Source: Microbacterium soli
GTDB lineage: Bacteria > Actinomycetota > Actinomycetes > Actinomycetales > Microbacteriaceae
Assembly: GCF_039539005.1 (NCBI RefSeq)
Contig: NZ_BAABCP010000001.1
Coordinates: 1,054,001 to 1,118,000, forward strand
DNA length: 64,000 bases
Direction of reading: 5' to 3'
Shown: piece after piece, positions 18,158 to 26,015 of the stretch
Layout of the letters: each line of letters opens with the position of its first letter
How positions within the stretch are numbered: position 1 is the stretch's first letter
Notes under the pieces: model-generated
Database searches by the model: none
The model's input: the letters and a program-made list of their open reading frames with translations, nothing else
Told to the model about the DNA's origin: nothing
Position numbers and translations under genes: made by a program

Positions 18158-19561
18158 ATGACCCGTGCTCGATCTTCCGAAGTCCCAGCCGGTCGCGTCC
18201 CCGGAGCAGGTTCCGATTCGAGTGAGTTCGTCATCGATCTCGCGGGGCTTCCTCTTAGCCCTGATGTACAACGGCTGATCGCGAACGAGAAAGAAGAGTT
18301 TGAGGCGGTGCTTGGCCGGCGGGTCTTTAGGCCGGCGTCGGACACAGAAAGCGCGTGGGTGATCGAAGCCCCGACAGAGGCAGACACGGCACCTCAGCTG
18401 CAATGGCGCTCGACGACTCGGCTTGCTTCGATTGCGACGTCCGAATCGGACTTCCTAGCAACCATGAACGCCCTACACACTTTGCTCAGGACTCAGCGGG
18501 ATGCTCACATCGTCGCGCCCGTGGCGTCCGTCGAAGAAGCGATCCATGTCATCTACGACGAGATCGCAAACACCTATCCGTACTTCGCGCTTCGAGGCCT
18601 AGACTGGGACCTCATCTCACGCAGGCATATGGGCTGCGAACCGTCACCGACCACCTTCCCTGACATGGCGGCAGCCTGGGTCGCTGAGCTTGGTGACGCG
18701 CATACGGGCATTAGGACGTCAGCTTCTGGCGGTTTCAACCCCGACTACCGCGGCAACCTTCGGACCGACGGCGTGCACTTGACCAATGTGCCCAGTCAGA
18801 GCGCTGCATGGGAGGCGGGCGTGCGCCCGGGATGGATCGTTGAGATCGAGGATGTCGAGCACCTTATGAGCACAGTCGGGGCGACGCCACAGCAATTGCC
18901 GGAGGTGCAAGCGAGGCGGGCGATGGCGATTCGCGGCACTCATCGCGTGTACCGCGCCCACGACCCATCTGGCACACGTGCGGCAGAATGGGACGAGACC
19001 GCCGCTCCCACGACGCTCGATGACTCAGTGAAGGTCGAGAGGGAGCAGGACGGCGGCCTCCGCATTCGCTTGCGCGCTTTTGCGTCCCGGTTGGATCTGC
19101 ATTCGGTATTCGACGACGTGATCGCTTCCGCGGCCCCCTCTGCCCAGATCACCGTGGATCTCCGAGGGAACACAGGCGGTTCCATTCTGCTCGCGACTGA
19201 CTTACGCGACCGCTTCCTCACAGAACGAACCAAGATTGGGTACGTCGCTTTCACCGACGGTCGGGGCGGCATCGCACCAAGAACGGAACGATGGGCAGAA
19301 CTGAGCGACCGACGCCGCTGGGAAGGTAGAACCGAGATCTTCATCGATTCGATGACATACAGCGCGAGCGAGGACTTCGTCCTTGGGTTGCAAGGACTGG
19401 AACACGTTCGAGTCAGCGGTTCGGTGTCAGGGGACGGGTCCGGACGCCCACGCCGAGTGCCATTGCTTCCCGGAGTCGATCTGACAATCAGCACCGCGAT
19501 CACATACGATCGCTGCGGCAGCCCCGTGGAATTCCGCGGCATCCACCCCGACACGATATGA
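18158..19561 (+). CDS. S41-family (tail-specific type) peptidase-like protein
   Basis: 467 residues. Middle: a short PDZ-like segment, WEAGVRPGWIVEIEDVE (218-234). C-terminal half: the S41 core with VDLRGNTGGSILLATDLRDRF (333-353) and the nucleophile region DSMTYSASEDFVLGL (397-411), where the serine of YSASE is the expected catalytic residue. There is no signal peptide, so it may be cytosolic, or it may be exported by an unseen route. Low G+C relative to neighbours. It is divergent from the sigma/membrane pair; a functional link is possible but not shown. Confidence 0.78.
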   Translation: MTRARSSEVPAGRVPGAGSDSSEFVIDLAGLPLSPDVQRLIANEKEEFEAVLGRRVFRPASDTESAWVIEAPTEADTAPQLQWRSTTRLASIATSESDFLATMNALHTLLRTQRDAHIVAPVASVEEAIHVIYDEIANTYPYFALRGLDWDLISRRHMGCEPSPTTFPDMAAAWVAELGDAHTGIRTSASGGFNPDYRGNLRTDGVHLTNVPSQSAAWEAGVRPGWIVEIEDVEHLMSTVGATPQQLPEVQARRAMAIRGTHRVYRAHDPSGTRAAEWDETAAPTTLDDSVKVEREQDGGLRIRLRAFASRLDLHSVFDDVIASAAPSAQITVDLRGNTGGSILLATDLRDRFLTERTKIGYVAFTDGRGGIAPRTERWAELSDRRRWEGRTEIFIDSMTYSASEDFVLGLQGLEHVRVSGSVSGDGSGRPRRVPLLPGVDLTISTAITYDRCGSPVEFRGIHPDTI

Positions 19562-19805
19562 ACGGTCATCCGCACACCGTGACCACTGCCCCTGGCCAGG
19601 ACGCTCCAGTCGCATCTCGCCAGTCGGGTCGCCAAGAACGCCGCCGAAAGCCCGCTCTGATCACCATATGCGGCAGCTCCGAGGCCACACTCCCTGCTGT
19701 GAAGCGCGACAGTAGATGTCGCACCTGTCGCTTTGCTCAATGTTCGAGTTTCCCCGCGAGCCTGTTGTGATCGAACCATCGCAGGTTGCGGGCGGATGTG
19801 TCCGC

Positions 19806-19832
19806 ACCCTCGGTGGAGGCGCTACCGAGGGT
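19806..19832 (-). terminator. 9-bp stem hairpin over the stop codon of the unknown gene
   Basis: ACCCTCGGT (19806-19814) pairs with ACCGAGGGT (19824-19832) around a 9-nt loop. The TAG stop of the leftward gene at 19822-19824 lies at the loop edge. No U tract follows, so terminator function is only likely. Confidence 0.45.
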
Positions 19833-20610
19833 CGCAGCGTTGGTCAAAGAGGGACCAGCCACGCTTCAGGAGGCGGTATGACCCGAGGAATGGTTCTGCA
19901 ATGAGCTCTGGCGCGCCGCCGGCCTTGCCCTCGCCGATGCCTGTGCGTCGATCCGCGGGACCGAAGGCCGCTCTCTGGAAAAGTGACCAGCCGAGCACAT
20001 GGGCATCCGCGCTCATCTCTCGCCACAGTCCACGAAGAGCCTCACGGGAGCTTCTATCCGGGAAGGTGGTGTCGACGGCGGTGCCGATCACGTCGGTGAG
20101 GTTAAGCGTTGCCGCGGTGGTCTTTCGTGCTGCCACCTGGGCGCGACGTTCGGCCAACCAGAGCTGTTGGTCGGCTAGTCGAGCGCGGTCATCGACCTCG
20201 AGATCTGTGGTCTCGAGGAAGTTGTAGTACTTGCCCATCTGGGCGTACATCTCTGCTGTCACTGTAAGGCCTCGCTCGCGGCGCGTGACCCGTTCGTCGG
20301 GTGCCAGTATCCAAACGGCTTGCGCTGCACCGACAAGTGCGCCGCGGAGCACTGTGAAGTGTGAGGACGGGTACAACTGCTTCGCTTTGACGGCATCGAG
20401 CGCGAGGCGAAGGTGCTCACCCGACGCGACGAGGGAGAGTCGTGCAACCGTACTGACAGGCATCCGCTCGAAGATCCCATCGTCTTCCGCGAGGTCACTA
20501 CCTCGCTCCGGCTCTTCGATGCGTTGAGCTCGAATCCGCCACCGGTCGAGATCCTCCGCTGTATCGAGCATCTGCGTGATCGCCTCGCGCTGTGAGCTAG
20601 TCATCGCCAT
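19822..20610 (-). CDS. Hypothetical protein of the accessory block
   Basis: 262 residues, largely helical, with charged heptad-like stretches (residues about 9-35 and 120-170) and no membrane segment or signal peptide. I do not recognise a family or catalytic motif. Composition is less G/C-rich than the core genes, as in the sigma and S41 genes. The annotated start, MAMTSS, lacks a ribosome binding site. It is transcribed toward the S41 gene and ends in a hairpin. Its start lies about 20 bp from the truncated GH31 remnant, so it marks the right edge of the accessory block. Confidence 0.7.
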   Translation of the reverse strand: MAMTSSQREAITQMLDTAEDLDRWRIRAQRIEEPERGSDLAEDDGIFERMPVSTVARLSLVASGEHLRLALDAVKAKQLYPSSHFTVLRGALVGAAQAVWILAPDERVTRRERGLTVTAEMYAQMGKYYNFLETTDLEVDDRARLADQQLWLAERRAQVAARKTTAATLNLTDVIGTAVDTTFPDRSSREALRGLWREMSADAHVLGWSLFQRAAFGPADRRTGIGEGKAGGAPELIAEPFLGSYRLLKRGWSLFDQRCDPR

Positions 20611-20631
20611 AGGAGAAATTTAACGTGACTC

Positions 20632-21018
20632 ATGCGCCTGTCTCCCCTCCACCGAGCTGTACGTCCGGGCGATGGCCGCGAGCGCCTGGTGCCCTATCTG
20701 GCGGAGCAGGCCCGACGCGCGATCGCCACGAGCAGGCCGCTCATGCGTCCGCTGTACTTCGAGCATCCGCGCGACCCGCAGGTGTGGGAGCATCCGATCC
20801 AGTGGCTCCTCGGCGACGACCTGCTCGTCTCCCCCGTGCTGGAGCCGGAGGCGCGGGAGTGGCCGACGTACCTGCCTGACGGCGACTGGGTGGATGCGTG
20901 GACGGGCGAGGAGATCGCAGGCGGCACGGTCGTGACCCGTGCGACGCCGCGGCATCGCGTGCCGGTCTTCGTGCGCGCACAGGCGTGGCCCGCACTCGCC
21001 GCGGTCTTCACCGGGTGA
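20632..21018 (+). pseudogene. C-terminal remnant of a GH31 glycosidase
   Basis: About 128 codons. LVPYLAEQARRA, RPLYFEHPRDPQVW, GDDLLVSPVLEPEAREWPTYLP and GDWVDAWTGE are the end of the GH31 catalytic domain and the following beta-sandwich start. Full GH31 enzymes have roughly 700 or more residues, so the N-terminal part including both catalytic aspartates is missing. Just upstream, GAGCTGTACGTCCGG reads ELYVR in a different frame, which hints at an additional frameshift. The break coincides with the edge of the lower-G+C block. The stop overlaps the end of the convergent VanZ-RDD gene. Confidence 0.75.
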
Positions 21019-22102
21019 TCGGCCCGGCCCGCCCGGGGTCTTTCTCGCGGGAGGGCTCGCGCGCGTCGGTCAGGTGTTGACCGGAGAGGAGGCCGGGCAG
21101 GCCGCGCCCGTTCCTGGTGAACAGGAACATCACGCAGGCGAGGAAGATGCCGAAGCTCGACAGGGAGCCGAAGACTCCGCCGAGCATGCCCAGTGCGGAC
21201 AGGCCCGCGACGCCGCCCGCCCAGCGCAGGAGGCGCGCGAGCGGAGCAGGCATCCGCGACCCGGCGTAGCGCAGCTCGACGGCGAGGTCGCCCACCGACC
21301 GTCCGGTGACGAGGATGACCAGCAGCCATGCGACGACGGCCGTGCCCGACCCGATCACCCCGGCGAGGATGCCCTCGTTCACGATGCTCCGAGCGTCCAG
21401 CACGTACATGAAGAACAGCTGCGCGCCGACCGACAGCGTCGAGGACACGAGGAAGAACCCGATGCCGTCGCACAGCATCGCCAGCGCCCGGCGCCCGCGG
21501 GTGACGGGGCGCGGCATCCCCGCATCCGCCGTCGCCCCCAGACCGCGGTGCGCGCGCGGCACCACGAGGCCGAACACCGATCCCAGCAGCGCCCCGGTCG
21601 TGTTGGTCATCAGATCGCCGACGTCGAAGAAGCGATAAGCGCAGGGGTAGACGCCCCACACGCCGGTGAGCTGCGTGGTCTCGATGAACAGCGACAGCCC
21701 GCCGCCGATGAGCAGCGCGGCGAGGAGGCCGCGGCCGCCGAGCACCCGCAGGAAGAACCCGAAGGGCACGAACAGCAGCACGTTGAACGCCAGCTGCAGG
21801 AACGCGGGATGCGTGAGCGGGTTCCCGGATGCGGTGAACGCCTTCTGCAGCTCCCGCACGACCTCCCCGGGGTCGGTGACCATGCCGACGCACCGGATGG
21901 CGCCGGGCTCGGGCAGCGGCAGCAGCGTGTACGTCCAGATCGCCCAGAAGGAGATCAGCGCCGCCGCCCATCCCAGCAGGCGAAGCAGACTCAGCCGGCC
22001 TCGGCGACGGTAGCTCATCGCGACGAACGGCACGAACAGCCCGATGCCCACGAGCACGCCGATACCGATCGCGATGACGCCCAGCAGCACCTGATCCCCC
22101 AC
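21008..22102 (-). CDS. VanZ-like and RDD domain membrane protein
   Basis: 364 residues, about eight membrane helices. The N-terminal half (to about residue 195) is VanZ-like, with NVLLFVPFGFFLR, an FIETTQL stretch and DVGDLMTNTTGALLG. The C-terminal half is an RDD domain, with RRALAMLCDGIGFFLVSS and GRSVGDLAVELRYAG. VanZ in enterococci gives low-level teicoplanin resistance, but most homologues are uncharacterised. The fusion of the two is known in actinobacteria. Start GTG at 22102. The 3' end overlaps the GH31 remnant by 11 bp. Confidence 0.85.
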   Translation of the reverse strand: MGDQVLLGVIAIGIGVLVGIGLFVPFVAMSYRRRGRLSLLRLLGWAAALISFWAIWTYTLLPLPEPGAIRCVGMVTDPGEVVRELQKAFTASGNPLTHPAFLQLAFNVLLFVPFGFFLRVLGGRGLLAALLIGGGLSLFIETTQLTGVWGVYPCAYRFFDVGDLMTNTTGALLGSVFGLVVPRAHRGLGATADAGMPRPVTRGRRALAMLCDGIGFFLVSSTLSVGAQLFFMYVLDARSIVNEGILAGVIGSGTAVVAWLLVILVTGRSVGDLAVELRYAGSRMPAPLARLLRWAGGVAGLSALGMLGGVFGSLSSFGIFLACVMFLFTRNGRGLPGLLSGQHLTDAREPSREKDPGRAGPITR

Positions 22103-22159
22103 GGCCGAGAAGTCTATGCCCCGTCCCTGAGGGACGGGACGCGGGGACCTGCCCCGGGC

Positions 22160-22828
22160 TCAGACCTCGAGAACGCGCTGGTTGGCCTCCAGCGCCTCGC
22201 GGTGCAGACGCTCCATGCGCTGGTCGAGCTCCTGCGCGGCATCCGAGGCGTCCGTCAGACTCTGGACGAGATGCGCGGGCACGCGGCCGTCGAACTTGTA
22301 GTGGATCTTGTGCTCGAGGCTCGCCCAGAAATCCATCGCGATCGTGCGGAACTGCACCTCGACGGGCACCGCGACCCGCCCGGTGGACAGGAACACCGGC
22401 ACCTCGACGATGGCGTGCAGGCTGCGGTATCCGTTGGGCTTCGGGTCGGCGATGTAGTCCTTGACGATCCGCACGGTCACGTCGTCCTGCTGGGTGAACA
22501 GGCTGAACAGGCGGTAGACGTCGCTCACGAAGCTGCACGTGATGCGCACGCCTGCGATGTCGGTGATCCCCTCGCGCATGCTCTCGAAGTCCGTGCCGAT
22601 GCCCCGACGCGCGACCTTCTCGGCGATGCTGTCCGGCGTCTTCAGCCGGCTCTTGACGTGCTCGATGGGGTTGTACGCGTGCATGTGGGTGAACTCGTCG
22701 CGCAGGATCGAGATCTTCGTCTCGACCTCGCGCATCCCGAACTCGTACTCGCGCAGGAACCGCTGGAACGCATCGCGCAGCTGCCTCGCCTCGGCGATCG
22801 CCGCATCATCGACAGGAAGCGTGGTCAT
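22160..22828 (-). CDS. Small alarmone synthetase (RelQ/YjbM-like)
   Basis: 222 residues with a single RelA/SpoT synthetase domain and no HD hydrolase, TGS or ACT domain. It transfers pyrophosphate from ATP to GDP or GTP to make (p)ppGpp. Key segments are RGIGTDFESMREGITDIAG (about 75-93), KPNGYRSLHAIVEVP and VEVQFRTIAMDFWASLEHKIHYK. The ATG at 22828 lies 6 bp after TAACGT (22835-22840 on this strand), a leaderless arrangement. It would adjust alarmone levels alongside a long Rel enzyme elsewhere. Confidence 0.9.
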   Translation of the reverse strand: MTTLPVDDAAIAEARQLRDAFQRFLREYEFGMREVETKISILRDEFTHMHAYNPIEHVKSRLKTPDSIAEKVARRGIGTDFESMREGITDIAGVRITCSFVSDVYRLFSLFTQQDDVTVRIVKDYIADPKPNGYRSLHAIVEVPVFLSTGRVAVPVEVQFRTIAMDFWASLEHKIHYKFDGRVPAHLVQSLTDASDAAQELDQRMERLHREALEANQRVLEV

Positions 22829-22958
22829 ACCTCGACGTTACGCTCCTGTGACCTGAATGGGCTGAAAGTTCCGGGACCGCGGACGGGCGTCGAGCGCGCG
22901 GACAGGGTGTCGCGCCGTGCCCCACTCGGATGATCATCCAGACGGAACCCGAGAAATA

Positions 22959-22977
22959 TTAGGAGAGCCTAACCTAT
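22959..22977 (+). promoter_or_regulatory. DtxR/IdeR iron box before siderophore reductase
   Basis: TTAGGAGAGCCTAACCTAT fits the actinobacterial DtxR/IdeR consensus. It overlaps the -10 box TATGCT (22975-22980), which is 6 bp before the GTG start, so iron-loaded repressor would block initiation. Confidence 0.8.
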
Positions 22978-22986
22978 GCTGGAGTC

Positions 22987-23883
22987 GTGAGCCACCACCC
23001 GTACAGCACCTTCCGCACGACCGTCGCGCGCATCAGCCGCCTGTCACCGAGCTTCACGCGCATCACGCTGGAGGGGGACGACCTGCAGCACTTCGGCACC
23101 GACGGACTGGATCAGCGCATCAAGCTGATCATCCCGCTGGCGGATGGGACGGTCACCGATGTGGGGCAGCTGGACGCGAGCCTGAGCATGGGCGAGTGGT
23201 ACCGGCGCTGGCGCGAGCTCCCCGACGAGCTGCGCAACCCCATCCGCACGTACACGATCCGCTCACCGCGACCGGTCGACCGTGAGATCGACGTGGACTT
23301 CGCGCTGCACGGCACGGACGGCCCCGCATCCGCCTGGGCCACCGGCGCGGAGGTCGGCGACCCGCTGCTGGTGGTGGGCCCCGACGCGCGTGCGGAGGAG
23401 CCCGCGGGCGGCATCGAGTGGAAGCCGGGTGCGGCGACCTCCGTCCTCATCGCCGGAGACGAGACGGCGGCCCCGGCGATCTGCTCGATCGTGGAGTCGC
23501 TGCCCGAGCACACCACCGGCGAGGTCTGCGTCGAGGTGCCCACCGAGGCGGATGCTCTGCCGCTGACCGCCCCGGACGGCGTGCGCGTCACCTGGCTGGC
23601 CCGCGGAGGCGCGGCGCACGGCGTGCGGCTCAGCGCGGCCGTGCACGAATGGGGGCGGCAGCGCTCCGCTGCCGCCGGGGTCGCCGAACTCGCGGAGCCC
23701 GACCCCGACGAGGTGCTCTGGGAGGTGCCGGACGCCGTGACGGGCGGCGAGTACGCCTGGCTCGCCGGCGAGGCCGGGACCATCACGGCGCTGCGCCGGC
23801 ACCTGGTGCGCGATCTCGGCATCGACCGCCGCTCCATCGCGTTCATGGGGTACTGGCGACAGGGCCGCGCCGAGGGCAGCTGA
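22987..23883 (+). CDS. Siderophore-interacting protein (ferric-siderophore reductase)
   Basis: 298 residues. The FAD-binding region (to about 130) contains RTYTIRSP (87-94), the flavin-contact motif of the ViuB/YqjH family; the NAD(P)H-binding half follows, with VLIAGDETAAPAI. It reduces ferric siderophores in the cytosol to release iron. The DtxR box over its promoter fits iron control. The import system that could feed it lies at 42.6-46.5 kb and has its own DtxR box. The start is GTG 22987, probably leaderless. Confidence 0.92.
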   Translation: MSHHPYSTFRTTVARISRLSPSFTRITLEGDDLQHFGTDGLDQRIKLIIPLADGTVTDVGQLDASLSMGEWYRRWRELPDELRNPIRTYTIRSPRPVDREIDVDFALHGTDGPASAWATGAEVGDPLLVVGPDARAEEPAGGIEWKPGAATSVLIAGDETAAPAICSIVESLPEHTTGEVCVEVPTEADALPLTAPDGVRVTWLARGGAAHGVRLSAAVHEWGRQRSAAAGVAELAEPDPDEVLWEVPDAVTGGEYAWLAGEAGTITALRRHLVRDLGIDRRSIAFMGYWRQGRAEGS

Positions 23884-23909
23884 CGCCGGGCGCGCGCGTG
23901 CGCTGAGGC

Positions 23910-25160
23910 TCAGCGCTTGGCGGAATACGACGACTCCGGCGCCGACTTCTCCCGGTCGAACCCGACCACGGCGCGATCCGGGCCGACGGATCCGCTCTCG
24001 CGCATGCGCGCGATGTCGGCATCCGTGTAGCCGAGCTCGCGCAGCACCTCATCGGTGTGCTGTCCGACCGTCGGCGGCACCCTCCGCAGCGGCGGAGTGC
24101 GGCCGTCGTACTTGACCGGGTGGTTCACCACGCGCACGGTCCCCGCCGACGGATGCTCGAAGGAGAGCACCGTCTCGTTGGCCACGAGCTGCGGCTCCTC
24201 CAGCAGCTCCGGATACTCGTTGACGGGCGCGTTCCACACCCCGATCTCGTCCAGCCGTTCCCGCCAGTGCGCGATCGTGTTCGTGCGCATGTGCGCGCCG
24301 ATGATCTCATTGACCTCCTCGCGCCTGTCGAACTGGTCGTCGCGTGAGAACTCCGCCAGCCGCGGGTCGTCGAACGCCCTCGCCAGGGTCCGCCCGTCGG
24401 CCAGCGACAGCGTGAGCCAGCCGTCGCTGGTCTCGAACACGCCGTACGGCGCCTGGTGGAATCGAGAGGAGATGCCGGAGGCGCTGCGCGGCCACAGCTC
24501 GCCCCCGTTGAGATGGCAGTTGAGCGGCTCGAGCTGGAGGTCCATCGCCGCGGAGAGCAGGTTGCTGTCGACCTTGGCGCCCTCCCCGGTGCGGCTGCGA
24601 CGCACGAGCGCCGCGCAGATGCCCATCGCGCCCAGCACGGCGGAGTGCTCGTCGACGATGGCCGAGCCGACGAGGACGGGAGGATCGCCCGCGCGTCCGC
24701 TCAGCGAGGCCAGCCCGCTGAAGGACTGCATGAGCAGGTCCTGCCCCGGGCGGGAGGACAGTGGACCGGTGGGGCCGAAACCCGTCAGCGAGCAGTACAC
24801 GATGCCGGGATTGCGCGCCTTGACGGCCTCGTACCCGAATCCGCGCCGCTCCAGCACGCCGGGACGGAAGTTCTCCACGACGACGTCCGCCGCCTTCAGC
24901 ATCCGCCACAGCGCCTCCTCGCCGTCAGGATCGCGGAGGTTGATCTCCGCGCTGCGCTGATTGCGCCCCGCCAGCAGGAAGAAGACGCTCTCCTCGCCGA
25001 GGAAGGTGCGCGCACCGGACCAGAAGCGCTCGTACGAGCCTCCGATCGGTTCGACGCGCACGACGTCCGCCCCGAGATCGCCGAGCATCTGCGAGCAGGA
25101 CGGTCCCTGCAGGTAGTGGGTGAAGCTCACGACCTTGATGCCGTCGAGCATGCCGTTCAT
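23910..25160 (-). CDS. Class III CoA-transferase (CaiB/BaiF family)
   Basis: 416 residues. Transfers CoA between acyl-CoA and a free carboxylic acid through an aspartyl-CoA anhydride; the catalytic aspartate is D141 in GQDLLMQSFSG. GIKVVSFTHYLQGPSCSQMLGDLGADV (residues 7-33) and VENFRPGVLERRGFGY (95-110) are family signatures. The start ATG overlaps the stop of the enoyl-CoA hydratase gene (ATGA), so translation is coupled. It is the last gene of the GH88 operon. The acid it activates is not known; a product of the aldehyde dehydrogenase is a reasonable guess. Confidence 0.9.
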   Translation of the reverse strand: MNGMLDGIKVVSFTHYLQGPSCSQMLGDLGADVVRVEPIGGSYERFWSGARTFLGEESVFFLLAGRNQRSAEINLRDPDGEEALWRMLKAADVVVENFRPGVLERRGFGYEAVKARNPGIVYCSLTGFGPTGPLSSRPGQDLLMQSFSGLASLSGRAGDPPVLVGSAIVDEHSAVLGAMGICAALVRRSRTGEGAKVDSNLLSAAMDLQLEPLNCHLNGGELWPRSASGISSRFHQAPYGVFETSDGWLTLSLADGRTLARAFDDPRLAEFSRDDQFDRREEVNEIIGAHMRTNTIAHWRERLDEIGVWNAPVNEYPELLEEPQLVANETVLSFEHPSAGTVRVVNHPVKYDGRTPPLRRVPPTVGQHTDEVLRELGYTDADIARMRESGSVGPDRAVVGFDREKSAPESSYSAKR

Positions 25161-26011
25161 GACAGTCCCTCCTCCTTCGCCGGGCGAGCCTCGATCTCGC
25201 GCGGTGCCGTGAATCGCGGCGGTCGCTTCTGCGCGAACGCCGCCAGGCCCTCCTCGATGTCCGGACCGGTGAAGACCCGGGCGCTGTCGGCCAGTGACGC
25301 GTCCACGGCCTGCGCGGTGGTCTGGGTGAGAGAGTCGCGCGCACCGGACTTGATCAGCCGCAGCGCGAGCGCGGGTCCGGATGCCAGTGCCGCGCCGCGC
25401 TCGAGGGCCCGCTGCAGAGCCGCACCGGGCGCGGTCACCTCCGTGACCAGGCCGATCCGCAGGGCCTCATCGGCCGAGATCCTCCGGCCGCTGTACAGCA
25501 GATCGAGGGCGCGCCCGAGTCCCACCACGCGCGGGAGCCGGAACACCCCGCCCGAGCCGGGGAACACGCCCAGTCCCACCTCGGGGAAGCCGATGACGGC
25601 GCCCGCATCGGCCACGCGAAGGTCGCAGGCGAGCGCGAGCTCGGCGCCGCCGCCCAGGCACACCCCGCCGATCGCCGCGATCGTCGGGATGGGCAGCCCC
25701 TCGATCGCGGTCATCGCCTCGTTCTCACGGCGCAGCTTGCGCTCGACGACCTCGGCGCGCACGTCCGCGAACTCCGTGACATCGGCTCCCGCGCAGAACG
25801 CCCGATCCCCGGCGCCGGTGATCACCAGCACGCGCACACGCGGATCCTCCGCGACCCGAGCGGTCGCCTCCAGCAGCTGACGCGTGGCCTCCCTGGTGAT
25901 GAGGTTCAGCGGCGGTCCGTTCAGGGTCAGCACGCCGACGCCGTCGTCGCGCACGTCCAGCTCGATCACGGTCGCCCCGCTCGTCCGCGGCGCTCGCTCC
26001 CGGCCCGTCAC
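25157..26011 (-). CDS. Enoyl-CoA hydratase/isomerase family protein
   Basis: About 284 residues, crotonase fold. The oxyanion-hole segment is GAGDRAFCAGADVTEF and both hydratase glutamates appear present: one in LGGGAELALACDLR and one in FPEVGLGVFPGSGG. It therefore looks able to hydrate an enoyl-CoA. GTG at 26011 was preferred because GGGAG stands about 10 nt upstream; a GTG at 26029 would overlap the aldehyde dehydrogenase stop. The next gene, a CoA-transferase, starts within its stop codon. Substrate unknown. Confidence 0.9.
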   Translation of the reverse strand: MTGRERAPRTSGATVIELDVRDDGVGVLTLNGPPLNLITREATRQLLEATARVAEDPRVRVLVITGAGDRAFCAGADVTEFADVRAEVVERKLRRENEAMTAIEGLPIPTIAAIGGVCLGGGAELALACDLRVADAGAVIGFPEVGLGVFPGSGGVFRLPRVVGLGRALDLLYSGRRISADEALRIGLVTEVTAPGAALQRALERGAALASGPALALRLIKSGARDSLTQTTAQAVDASLADSARVFTGPDIEEGLAAFAQKRPPRFTAPREIEARPAKEEGLS

Positions 26012-26015
26012 GCCG

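Noticed and set aside
17852..18403. Minus-strand frame in the divergent region before the S41-type gene
   Set aside because: Cysteine- and arginine-rich random-looking translation, partly antisense to the S41-type gene.
18158..19561. Idea that the accessory block encodes a phage-defence system
   Set aside because: The S41-like, sigma and unknown genes contain no nuclease, helicase, TIR, reverse transcriptase or other defence domain that I can see.
19562..19805. Possible tRNA or att site at the edge of the accessory block
   Set aside because: A TTCGAGTTTCC stretch resembles a T-loop, but no cloverleaf can be drawn and no direct repeat is found at the other edge.
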